From positions 1 through 25,362 of the forward strand of contig CALSCQ010000682.1 of assembly GCA_943704525.1 (NCBI GenBank): a stretch of 25,362 nt of DNA, read 5' to 3'. The stretch comes from Pigoraptor vietnamica (Eukaryota > Opisthokonta > Filasterea). The translations under genes and the position numbers were made by a program. Under the pieces are notes generated by a model that saw only the letters and a program-made list of their open reading frames with translations, was not told the DNA's origin and searched no databases. This document shows, piece after piece, positions 1-12,549 of this stretch (position 1 is its first letter; every line of letters begins with the position of its first letter).

Positions 1-283
1 CGCCCTCGCTGACGAGCCAGCGCGCGAGTTCGAGGTGACCGAAGGCACACGCCGAGTGAAGGGCAGTGCGGTACTCCCACTTCCTGTAATATTCGGGAAG
101 CGGCTCGTCGCGAAGGAGAACAGTATCCTCGAAGAAAAGTTCCTTCTCCTCGAGTGACTGTCAATGCGTGTGGCCAACCACGTAGACTTCGCCGATGACG
201 TCCTTCCCCTCATTGCGAAGGCGCTCGAGGCACTCGCGGTGGCCACGCTCGGCGGCAAGGCGCACGGAATCGCAGCAAGCCAT
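1..283 (-). CDS. Ankyrin-repeat protein, N-terminal fragment (continues past window start)
   Basis: Reading the minus strand from an ATG at 283-281 gives MACCDSVRLAAERGHRECLE, a typical ankyrin helix pair. That frame meets a stop near 162. A second open stretch (157-1, same phase) contains YRTALHSACAFGHLELARWL, a clear ankyrin repeat, and runs off the window. The two are joined best by an intron ending in ACAG (158-159). Possible donors are GTCTAC at 187 (30-nt intron), GTGGTT at 181 (24 nt) or GTCATC at 199 (42 nt); all keep phase 0, so the exact joint is open. Such introns are much shorter than the 69-252 nt introns of the next gene. Ankyrin repeats mediate protein binding; the partner is unknown. 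The gene is divergent from the cathepsin gene. Confidence 0.6.
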
Positions 284-792
284 CGTAGAGCGAAGAAGAC
301 GACGGACGAACGACATGACAGCCGCCATGGACGAACGGACGTGGAAAGGAAGGAAACGAACACGACCAAATGAAGATGGCGAACAAGGCCTGAAACGGCC
401 GGCGACGCGAAAGGACGACGCAACTTACAACGACTGCAGTGGAAGCGCTAGCGAACAAGGCCAACGAGTCAGCAAACTGAGGAAGACGACAAGGCCGTAG
501 CCACGTGAGTGGTCCGGAAGAACATTCCGTAGTGGTAGCGGTGGGTGTTGGAGTACGGCATAGGGTGAGAGTTTCGGGCAAACGAACCGAGCCTTCCGAT
601 TGGCCAGCCATTTTGCGGCATGTGACCCTCTGTTTTGGCGCCCACCTCGCCCACACACGCACACGATCGCACGCACACGCACGCAGACACCGAGTCCTGC
701 TCAAACAATTGGGTGCAGGCCATATGCATCCAAAGGCGCCGTGACACCAACGAGCTGATCACTGCCCTGCCACTTTTTTGCGTGCTTCAGCC
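284..792. other. Intergenic region between divergent ankyrin and cathepsin genes
   Basis: There is no convincing coding sequence in these ~500 bases. Several short open frames exist on both strands but have no family-like sequence. A CA/CG-rich stretch at about 647-690 (ACAC/GCAC steps) is simple sequence. The region probably holds the promoters of both divergent genes, but I see no clear core element. Confidence 0.5.
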
Positions 793-3700
793 ATGGCGCG
801 GGTGGCCCTTTTCGCGGTACTTGCGCTCGCACTTGCGGTGCCGTCGCTGGCCATCAAGACATGCCGTCAGCCCAAGAGTGCGTTCTGCGCGTGAAATCGC
901 CCGACTTACTTGCGGCGTGCGCGTATGCCTGTGTGTCCGCTTGTTGTTTTCGTGCCTCGGATTTCAGTCGCCGGGCTGTGTCGCCTCCCGTGACTGCGCC
1001 TAAAATTTAATTCCGTCCCTTCCACCCCACCACCGGCGCCTTTTTGCACGCATGCGCTGTCCAGACGTCTTTGTGGGCGGACAGCGCATTACTGAGCCCC
1101 TCCCGAGCTCCTATCTCAAGCCGGAAGACATCCCCGCGGCGTTCTCGTGGACCAACGTGGACGGCGTCAACTACGTCACCAAGACGCGCAACCAGCACAT
1201 TCCGCAGGTCTGTCCGAACTGCGATTCTCCCGCGCGCTATCTTGCTTCATGCGTCGCCGTGTCGTGCAGTGTGCAACAGCTGCGCTTGCGGTGGCCTGCA
1301 GGGTGTCGCTGAGCTCACCCTCTCCCCTGTCACACATCATCCGCAAAATGTCTCGGCTTCTATCGTTTGCCGCGCAGTACTGTGGCAGGTTGGTTCAATG
1401 CCTAGCGTTTCTCTGAAACACCGGTCTGTGTTACTGCGGTGCATGTGCTTCTGTTCCGCGCTGAGCAATCTTCGTCCCCCCAGCTGCTGGGCCCAGGCCG
1501 TTACCTCGGCGCTGTCTGACCGCCTGTCCATCCTCAACAAGCGGTTCGTGTTAACGCACCGATTTGCACACTCTTCGCAGCGCTATTGTGTGGTGTTGTG
1601 TGCGCGCGTCGTTAATATGCACGTCCCCGCGTTGCGTGATGTGTGCTCTCCTTATTAGCGTGTGGCATTGTGTGTGCTCCTGCGTGAGGGCTGCGTTGTG
1701 TTGTGTCCCTGTTAATGGCTGTCGTGTCACAAGGAGTGTTCCTGTGCGCCTACATCGCTGTTGCCATGGTGCTGACTTATCGCACGTTTGTGCAGGGCGT
1801 GGCCGGAAGTTCTTCTTGCGCCCCAGGTGGGAATCAGTACCACGCTCGCGTGTGGTTTGCGCTTACATGGAGTCACGATGCGTAATCGCGCGCACGTATC
1901 GTACTGTCTCAGTCCTGCTCAGCCCCTGTCTTCACTCTTCACCCGCGCTTGGGCAGGTGCTCATCAACTGCAACGGAGGCGGCACCTGCGAGGGCGGCAA
2001 TCCGGGCTCTGCGTACTCGTACATCCACAAAACTGGAAGTGAGTTTATTTTACGTGTGTGGGGTCGCGCGCGTTTGTATGTTGTGCTGTTTCGTCTCTGT
2101 CGGCCATGTCAGCATGTATACACATTATACGCTGTGTGGCCTGCCATACATCGCGCCCGCGTCTGCTAATCTTGCGCACCCTTAACCCCGTCCATGCCGG
2201 CCATTTTCCGAACCCTCTTACTACTTGCAGTCCCCGATGAGACGTGCCAGAACTACATTGCGGAAGACGGCAAGTGCGCGCCCCTCGGCGTATGCGAGAC
2301 GTGCTCGCCGAACGGGACGCCGCAGGGCAACTGCACGCAAGTCGCCACGCACGCGACGTACTATGTCGGCGACTACGGCTCGGTCTCTGGCGCCGACAAG
2401 ATGAAGGCGGAGGCGCGTGTCCTGTGCGCATTTGCAGCCACGTCGTCCACGGTCTCATGATTGTGTTACTTGCTCTTCATGTCCAGATATACGCACGGGG
2501 CCCGATTTCGTGCGGCATTTCGGTGGGTACGCGTCTCTGCAGGTGATCGTCCCATGAATGGGTATTTGGTTGCGAGTGTGCATGATTACATGTTGATGTG
2601 CTTCTGTGTGCACTGTGTTTGCGGTGCGTCCGCGTGCTAGTGCAGTCAAATGGACGCTCATGTGGACCGTGTGCCTGGTTTGTGCAGGTGACGGACGAGT
2701 TTGAGGCGTACACGGGTGGCATCTTTTCGCAGTGGTCGCTCTTCCCCCTCATCAACCACGAGGTGCGTGGGAGTGTCGCGTGTGCGCATATCACTTGGTA
2801 TTGTGTGGGTTGTGTGGTCCGCTTTGATACCGGAGGGCATTGGATCGCCTCCGTCGGAATGTAAGGTCGTGGTGCATTGTTGACGTCATGTCCACAGGTG
2901 TCGCTTGTCGGATGGGGCGTTGAGAACGGCACCGAATACTGGATCCTCCGCAACAGCTGTGGGTACTAAGCGGTCGAGCTGCCTCTGTCGGTTTGGCTGT
3001 TGTTGGTCCTTGTTTCTTACCATTCGATCGCTGGCGCGCAGGGGGCAGCTACTGGGGTGAGAACGGCTACGCGCGTGTGCTCATGCACAAAGACAATCTT
3101 GCCCTGGAGTCAGATTGCTCGTGGGGCGTCCCAACGGCCACGAAGCCGTCGTCTGTGCCGGTTCGCTCGCCAGTCGACGTCCCTGCCGCCGCGCCCGCCT
3201 GCCTCCGCCGTGACCACGGCGTGCCGCAGTCGATTGTCAAGTCGCCTCTGCCCCACACGTACACACGCCCCGAGGACCTCCCCGAGACATACGACCCACG
3301 CAACGTCAACGGCGTCGATATGACGACACCGAACAAGAACCAGCACATCCCCAAGTGTGGGTGGCGTTTGGGCCCTGTGTTGATGCCGGCACCTACTGTG
3401 ATCACCCCTTCTCGCACTCGCTCTATCTGGCGCGCTCATGCTGACTTTTCTCGGCACACCCTCTTACTTCCCTCTGCATCGATGCGTATGCCTGCAGACT
3501 GCGGCAGCTGCTGGGCTATGGCGACGACCTCTGCCCTTTCGGACCGCATTAAGCTCGCTCGCAAGGGCGCCTTCCCCGACATTGTGCTCTCGGCACAGGA
3601 CATTGTAAACTGCGTCACAGCCAACTCCAGCCTCGGTCGGTATCCCTATTCGTGTTAATTGTTGTGCAAAGTCATGTGCTCTCAATCCGCTGCCATTTCC

Positions 3701-4904
3701 TTTCGGCATCTTCTTCACATTGTGCGTTGCCATGAACGTGATACTGAACCTTGTTCGTCTTGTTTTGATACCCTGCCTTAACACAGGCTGTGACGGTGGC
3801 GATCCGACGGCGGCTTATTCGTACATGGCGTCAAACGGCGTCACTGACGAGACTTGCACGAACTACGTCTCGGAGAATCAACCGTGCTCTGCCGAGTGGG
3901 TGTGGCGGCTCCTTTGGCGCTTGCATGTATCGTTACTTTGGCTGTCCCTCTTTATAAGTGGGAACTAACGACGACATGTTCGAATTCTGTGAAGGTACGT
4001 GTGCCGCAACTGCGACCCGAGCAAGGGCTGCTTTGCGGTGCAGAACTACACGAAATACTTTGTCGATGAGCACGGGCAAGTCTCCGGGGAGGATGCCATG
4101 GTCAGTTTACTATGCACTTGTTTGCTGTGTTCGCAAACGATTCATCTTCTAGTGCTGACCCCGTTTTCTTGTTCCATGGCCGCGTCGTACCATCGCCCAA
4201 TGCCCTGCGTACAGATGGCCGAGAGTGAGTAATACTGTAATTTCTTTCCCGCAATGCGTGTTTTGGTTTCGTGGCTCATGCGTCGGTGTGCAGTCTACCA
4301 GCGCGGTCCCATTGCGTGCGGCCTTGACGCGACGGCGGAGTTTGCGGCATACACGGGCGGCGTTTTCCGCGACACGACGGGCGCGACAACCATCACGCAC
4401 TCTGTTGAGATTGTCGGATGGACCGTCGTGGCAGGCACGAAGGCGTGGATTGGCCGCAATTCATGTGGGTGTGCCGCCTATCGAATACGTCTTGCGCAAA
4501 TATCTCCATCTCGCGGCTGGTATGCTAACCGAGTTCCTTCGCCTCGCAGGGGGCAGCTATTGGGGCGACAACGGTGGGTGCACGTCGCGCCACGCGCAGT
4601 TCGTGTTTAACTTTTTGGCGAGATTCGGCGCGCAAGTTGTCTCTGTCACAACTTTGAAGCTTTCCCTCCGACTTTCTTCCTTGACATTTTCAAGTTGTTC
4701 TACTTATTTGTGTGTCTGGAACCGGAGTTCCGATTATTCCATCCATGCCCCATTCCATTGTGGGCTTGTGATGCGTTCATTGTCTCAAATCCGCTAATCT
4801 TCCGTAACGGTTCCATTTCAGGCTGGTTCTACATTGTTCGCGGCGAAAACAACCTGGGCATTGAGACGCTGTGCGACTGGGCCGTGCCCAAGGTCAGCTG
4901 GTGA
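793..4904 (+). CDS. Tandem double cathepsin Z/X-like cysteine protease (two C1A units in one protein)
   Basis: Eighteen exons join in phase to 573 residues plus TGA: 793-877, 1065-1207, 1378-1388, 1484-1543, 1796-1826, 1957-2038, 2231-2412, 2487-2522, 2688-2762, 2898-2958, 3042-3356, 3498-3635, 3787-3895, 3995-4100, 4215-4224, 4294-4464, 4550-4573, 4822-4904. Residues 1-20 form a hydrophobic signal peptide. Unit 1 has the short cathepsin-Z propeptide with its Cys (IKTCRQPK), the oxyanion Gln in NQHIPQ, CGSCWA (catalytic Cys81), His234 (INHE) and Asn254 (RNSWG). Unit 2 has propeptide Cys (PACLRRD), NQHIPK, CGSCWA (Cys365), His517 (ITHS) and Asn537 (RNSWG). The HIP insertion that defines cathepsin X/Z is in both. 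Exon 11 runs without a stop from the end of unit 1 (LALESDCSWG) into the unit 2 propeptide. In the family this is a lysosomal or secreted carboxypeptidase; a two-unit protein is inferred from the sequence. One intron (2413-2486) needs a GC donor. Confidence 0.88.
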
Positions 4905-5114
4905 ACGCGCAACGGCCGTCGTCGTCCTTTGCTTGCTCTGCACCGAGCATCGATTGCATCCATTGGGCTATGTGGCGTGCCCAAGGAATATAATTGGTTC
5001 GTTTGAATTCGCGTGAGCAGACTGGCACGCAATCCCTCTGAATGGCACCGGGGCATGATGCGGCTCAATATCGCAAGCAACCACACTGTGCCAATCGCTG
5101 TCAACAAGAAACGT
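4905..5114. other. Short spacer between convergent genes
   Basis: About 210 bases separate the cathepsin stop from the stop of the opposing membrane-protein gene, so the two 3' ends face each other. An A/T-rich patch with AATATAATTG (about 4987-4996) could belong to 3'-end formation. No gene is seen. Confidence 0.4.
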
Positions 5115-7619
<2,505 letters not shown>

Positions 7620-7747
7620 CTATTCGTCTGCTGCGCGCCGAGGGGCACTGGCATCGATTTGCGGTGGTTCACCTAGTTCAGTATATTGTACACGTTGGAC
7701 ACTTTGCCGCGGAAGTGGCCTGCGACGCAGGCCGGCCGACCCGGCCT

Positions 7748-10065
7748 TCACCGCCGCTGGCGCATTTTGAAGACCGAGTAGAAGACAGCTGCGATGATGG
7801 CGAGCGTACCGACATCCGTGCTTACGCTTTCGCCCATTTCCCGCTGGCGGATGTTTCCTGCGACACGGCAGAAGGCGACAGGCTAAGTTCAAAGGGGGGC
7901 TTAATCTGCTCGATATTGGCAGGGTCGGAGCTTCAACGAGAACGGCGCTCCACGAAGCCGACCCACCGTTGCTGATCGTAGTTGACCCAGCGCGATAAGC
8001 GGTGAGGAAGAACGCAGCGATGCCCGCGAGAATGGCGACCTCGGGGTCGAACGCGGCCAATATCAGCACGGCAATCCACAGCAGCACAAACCCGACGCGC
8101 TCAATGCCAAGCGACGCAAAGAACCCCGGCGCAGGCTGCTCGGGGGTGACGAAGGCGGCTCCCTCGGGATCCTCAGGACCTTCGCCGGGAACTGCGCGAT
8201 CGGACTGTTGCATATAGTGTGTGAGCTGAGAGAGGACCTGAAGAGAGCGCGCCCAGAAGAGAGCCCGCCAAGCACACGGCGCACATTCACCCGCCCACGC
8301 CGCCACACACACACTCATGCGGCCTGTCCAGTTAACATAGGCACACCAAACATGCACAGTTCCACTATGAACAGACGACTCACCTGCCGAACAGAGAATT
8401 CGACTCGCTTCGCCAAGAGCGCCTCTTCTCTCTTGCGCTCCAGGGAGGCCTGTTGTGCACACTCGTGAGCCGCGCACAAATGGTCGACAGAGAACGACAC
8501 GGAACAGCGAACAGGACCCACCCGCGCAATACGGCGTGTCTCCAGCTCGACCGCATGCCTCTCGCGCGTGGTGAGTTCGCTCAGCGCCTTGAATGGACGT
8601 GTGATCGTGCCAATCTCGCGGACAGTCGCCTGCGCATCGCCATACACCCGGCGGCGCTTCTGTTGCTCCAGCGCCGCGACCCCCGCGTCGATCGTGCTCA
8701 GGAGGACGTCAAGCAGGGGTATGCTGTCGGCCTGGAAACCATACTCGGTCACGGCGCCGTAGTCGTCCATGTGAACCGGGGAGAACGCCGAGCAGACGAG
8801 CACGTCCCACGCGCCTGCGAAAGGCACAGTCGCATCATATGCAAACGTAAAAGCACCGACCGCTCCGTGCACTTCACGCAAGAACGTCAAGGGCAACGCA
8901 CACACATGCGCCCAACGCACACACGCAGTTAGATGCACACATGCGCGCCCTTGCTCTGATTACGCACGACAGTGGCACACCCGCAAGCGCACCTTCGACG
9001 GGGAAGAAGTTTGTGGAGAGGTGCTTGTTGGAGCGCTTCACCACGCGGTACTTCTCTTCGGTGGGATGATCGCGGATGTTCCTGCACGCAGCGAGGTTAG
9101 CCGTGCCTCTCATACAAACCTAATGAACAGAAGTATCACACATGCAAGACTAGACGCAGTCCGACACCAGCACTCACGGCATGGGTGTGCTGCAGCACTG
9201 ACTCGTAGCACTCATTCAATCATCAGTGCACACACATTCACAGACGCACACGTGCATGCATAGGGGAAGGCGCACGCTTAAACGGGCGCGACTGAGAGGT
9301 GGACTGCAACGCAGGGCTATTTTGGCGTACTTCAGGAGGGTTCGCAGAATCAGCACCGCCTTCGTCGCCGCCTCGGCCGAGTTCGCGTTATATGCCTTGT
9401 TGAGCGCGTTTCGCAGGTTGATTGCAACGTCCGCTGCAGCAACAGGCGACAAAGTGAGCGAGTGACCAGCAGACGCCGCGGCACGGAATGAGCGCCCGTG
9501 TCAGTGGTCGCACCCGGTGGCGACGTCAAACTGAAGGCCACGGCTGCCGACGAGAAGAAGAAAGCCAACACGCACGGAACAGACCAGCGCGTCACATGAC
9601 TCACCCGCGCGGACTTCCTGAAAGTAAGACGCCTCCGACATGAGCGCCGTGAGCGCCGACTGGAACGCCGCAGAGTGGTCCGCATGCTTCGTGTGCGCCA
9701 ACTGTCGAGAAAGGTAAGGGTCAGGGTCCCGCAGCCAGGCGCAGTCGAGTGAAGAGACGGAATTGCATCGGTACGAATGGGGCGCACGGCAGATACTGTA
9801 TGCCAATCACGGTGCACTCGGTCACGTTTGTGACGGGCTGCACGAGCGAAGCAACGCACTCACCTCGTGGATGAGGGAGAGGCGGAGGGAGCTGATATCC
9901 TGGAAGCTCACGAATTGGCCCTGCGCGTCCCAGTTCCTGCGCGTGGCGCGTGGGAGCATGTCAGTCAGTGCGCCTGCCATTCACTGCGCGCACACCGGCA
10001 CACACACACACTCACTCACTCACACACACTCACACGCAACACACGCACACACGCACACACGCACG

Positions 10066-10153
<88 letters not shown>

Positions 10154-11028
10154 GGGCAACACGACAGTTTGCATGCACATACACATCAGAGCCTTACCTG
10201 AGCCGAACGGCGACAGTCCCACGTCCGTGCGGAAAGCCGGACAAGGCGGGGCACGTTGAGTCCGACTTCACCTCTTTGATACTGTCGACGCTGCGGACGT
10301 AACAGTGTTAGCCACAAGCCGTGAGGTGTTGGCACGTGACATTCCCCACGGCTGAAGGAGCCCCGGCGGAGCCAGAATTCGTTTCACACCCATATACTCA
10401 CTTGTAACTGCCGGACGACAAGAGGCCGACAACGGCGTGGTCCGTGACAAGGCGCGCAAGGACGACGCGCGCTTCCGCTTCGTAGGGCACCGACGGAAGC
10501 ACTGCAGACAAGAGCCGGCGCACACATGCACAGCTGTCAGCCGACTGTTAATCGAATTGGCGCGCGGCTTCGCGCATCAAGTGAGGGCGGCAATGTCAAT
10601 ATGGACTGAAAAACTGTGCCGTGGACCGGCACTTGACGCCGCGAGACGTCACCGGCGAGTAGTGCCGACGCGAGTATTGACGTGCCGCAGTCGCTATGCA
10701 GGGACAATCGGTGCGCGCGTGCCGCAGTTGACATCATGCGACACTCAGTGTGTGGCGAGCGACAGGTCACAGGACCGTCAGTATGTCGAGGGGACTCACC
10801 GGTGACATTGCGGACGCGCGCGACAGTGCTGAGAAACCTGGCATCCTCGGCGGAGGGCATGTCCAACACTTGCATTGTGAATCCCGCGGAGTCGCCCGCT
10901 GGGGGATTCGAACCCGCACGACTGGAACCGCTGCGGGGAGGAAGAGAGGACTCGCGCACAGCCTCAGGCGCGGAGCCGCCGTCGGCGGGCGCCGGCGTGG
11001 CGTGACGTGACGATGAGATAACCGTCAT
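7748..11028 (-). CDS. WLM-family (Wss1-like) zinc metalloprotease with PUB domain and C-terminal membrane segments
   Basis: Eleven minus-strand exons close in frame to 507 residues: 11028-10800, 10501-10402, 10290-10198, 9936-9864, 9701-9605, 9433-9331, 9081-8993, 8814-8522, 8449-8384, 8237-7967, 7857-7748. Residues ~60-195 are a WLM domain: TVAVRLRN, then LSLIHELAHTKHADH with zinc ligands His164, His168, His174 and catalytic Glu165, the spacing of the Wss1/SPRTN HELAHxxHxxH motif. Residues ~205-290 form a PUB domain (ATKAVLILRTLLKNI, EEKYRVVKRSNK, FFPVEGAWDVL), which in known proteins binds p97/Cdc48. A charged helix follows (ETRRIARASLERKREE), then a hydrophobic hairpin (~428-461: GFVLLWIAVLILAAF, VAILAGIAAFFL) and a third apolar stretch near the end. 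WLM proteases act on DNA-protein crosslinks and ubiquitin/SUMO conjugates; membrane anchoring is inferred. The intron 8521-8450 is in frame and may be retained. The last exon could instead splice at 7751 and extend the tail to 7620. Confidence 0.8.
9995..10150. repeat. (CA)n microsatellite in WLM gene intron
   Basis: A CA dinucleotide tract with CT and CG interruptions inside the intron 9937-10197 of the minus-strand WLM gene, giving (UG)n in the transcript. It lies just upstream, in gene sense, of the exon that carries the first half of the zinc motif. Confidence 0.95.
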
Positions 11029-11330
11029 TTTCTTCAGACAGGTAACCACCACTTCTGGTGTCGACTTTGTGACACACGCGCACGGACGATGCAGAGAATG
11101 ATGGACGATGGAAGGGGACGAGAGACGTTTGTTTGTCGTCTCACCCTAATGGGTCAGAAGCGCGCGCAACACGTGGCTCGCTTGACAGCCCGGACAGGCT
11201 GTTGCCATATATGGCGCACCGCTTGATTGGTGTATTTATAGTAACGCAGTGCTTTTGTCACTGCCGGCAGGCCGTGGCGTTTTGGGACTCAACGCTGTGT
11301 TTGGGGAATGGCAGCGCCGACGGCGTCTGG
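11029..11330. other. Region upstream of the WLM gene
   Basis: No gene is seen. In gene sense this is the 5' flank of the WLM gene. At 11203-11217 there is GTTGCC followed by ATATATGGC, which contains one half-site of an X-box-like motif but no second half. A TATTTATAG at about 11233-11241 is A/T-rich and could be a core element in either direction; this is weak. Confidence 0.3.
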
Positions 11331-11720
11331 TTTCGGGTCGTCGTCGACTCTTTCGCCCTTTGTGGGTCATGAAGCGCCGATGATGGGCGTCGTCGCCACT
11401 TCCGGCCTTCCGCGGGTCAGTATGGAGGGCCGGCGTCTAATTTCGGGTTGTCCGCGCCTCTTTCGCCCTTTGCAGATCATGGAGCGCCGATGAGGCCTTG
11501 TTTTGGGCTCTTCCGCCTTCCGCGCGTCGTCCGTGGCGTATGCTTTCGGGTTGTCTGCGCCTCTTTCGCCCTTTGCGGGTCATGGAGCGCCGATGATGCC
11601 TTGTTTTGGGGCGTCTTCGGCTCTTCCGCCTTCCGCGGGTCAGTATGGAGGGTCCGTGGCGTTTGCTTTCGGGTTGTCTGCGCCTCTTTCGCCCTTTGCG
11701 GGTCATGGAGCGTTGATGAT
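11331..11720. repeat. Degenerate tandem array, ~103-123 bp spacing, four copies
   Basis: The core TTTCGGGTTGTCTGCGCC..., followed by CTCTTTCGCCCTTTGCGGGT and CATGGAGCGCCGATGATG, begins at 11331, 11441, 11544 and 11667. Copies 3 and 4 are the most alike; copy 1 is the most diverged. CTTCCGCCTTCCGCGGGTCA recurs between cores. Several frames stay open over the array because of its composition, but none resembles a known family. The array ends right where the ankyrin relic begins. Confidence 0.75.
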
Positions 11721-11725
11721 GTCTG

Positions 11726-12378
11726 CCAGACGGTGACACCCCCCTCTTCACTGCTGTCGCCTCGGAGAGTGAGAGCTGCGTGAGGGTACTGCTCGACGCG
11801 GGCGCCGACGTCAACGCACGTGCTGCCGACGGCACCCGCCTCATAGCGGCTGCAGGTTTACATAGCGAGGGCTGTATGAGAGTACTTCTCGCAGCGGGCG
11901 CCGATGTGAATCGGCATGCACGCGCGACGGCCAGACACCTCTAAATCGTGTGGTGGAGGCCGCCAGAGATGCCTATGGACGCGGAAACACTACATTGAAC
12001 GACCCGCACACTTCCACTTCGATTACGGCCACGCGCCCCGCAAGCAGTGGCGTACCTCATCGACGCGGGACTGCGGACGCCAACGCCGCCGACGCGAAGG
12101 GCTCAACGCCGCTGCATGTCGTGGCAGAGGTAAATGGTTACGGCGCCGGTATTACAACCCCAGTTGTGTCGGCCCTCGTTGCGGCAGGCGCTTCTCTTGC
12201 GGCTGTCGACGTGAACGGGCAGCGCCCACTGCACAGGGCGTGCGCGTCGTGCAGTCTCGCCGGCGTATCGGCCCTGTTGCAAGCTGGTGGTGTCGGTTCC
12301 GTGCTGGCGAAAGACGCGCACGGACGCACGCCTGCCGAGTGCATCGACGCGAAAAAACGCAAGAACACGGGTGGATGA
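11726..12378 (+). pseudogene. Ankyrin-repeat gene relic, frameshifted
   Basis: Ankyrin repeats are readable in pieces. Frame 1 gives GDTPLFTAVASESESCVRVL, then LLDAGADVNARAADGT and LLAAGADVN, until TAA at 11942-11944. A shift at about 11921 restores DGQTPLNRVVEAA in another frame. AVAYLIDAG (12044-12070) lies in yet another frame, before the reading returns to ADAKGSTPLHVVAE, AGASLAAVDVNGQRPLHRAC and KDAHGRTPAECIDA, ending at TGA 12376-12378. At least three shifts, stops immediately upstream (TGATGA near 11714) and no start codon point to a dead copy. It is probably related to the large ankyrin family that also supplies the gene at 1-283. A poly(A) tract 530 bases downstream makes retroposition possible. 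Introns that would rescue the frame were not found. Confidence 0.7.
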
Positions 12379-12473
12379 TTAATGCGATGCTACGCGAGGC
12401 GGCATCGTCGTCGCCGTCGCCGAGCGGGCCGAAAGCGTTACCGACGGCGCCCTTGTCGGCGGCGCACATGAGG

Positions 12474-12549
12474 TTGATGGGCTGTCCAACGTTAGGTCTA
12501 TGACCACAGTGTTTGATGGGCTGTCCAACGTTAGGTCTATGACCACAGT
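12474..12549. repeat. 39-nt tandem duplication
   Basis: TTGATGGGCTGTCCAACGTT and the next 19 bases, at 12474-12512, are repeated at 12513-12549 almost without change. Being 13 codons long it preserves frame; on the minus strand it encodes VVIDLTLDSPS twice. It lies downstream of the ankyrin relic. Confidence 0.9.

Noticed and set aside
2882-2890. CRE-like TGACGTCA sites (here and near 23314)
   Set aside because: One is in a cathepsin intron and the other inside a kinase exon; neither is in a promoter position.
2950-3060. Apparent NSCGG in place of the conserved NSWG in cathepsin unit 1 (and NSCG in unit 2 near 4455)
   Set aside because: This arises from reading past the donor. With GTGGGT as donor (2959, 4465) and the next AG as acceptor, both units read NSWGSYWG, so the Trp is intact.
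10895-10930. tRNA-like box B (GGGTTCGAATCC on the minus strand)
   Set aside because: It lies inside the first exon of the WLM gene; the T-stem mispairs and I found no matching acceptor or anticodon arm.
11203-11222. Second X-box candidate upstream of the WLM gene
   Set aside because: Only one half-site (GTTGCC) fits; the opposite half is missing.
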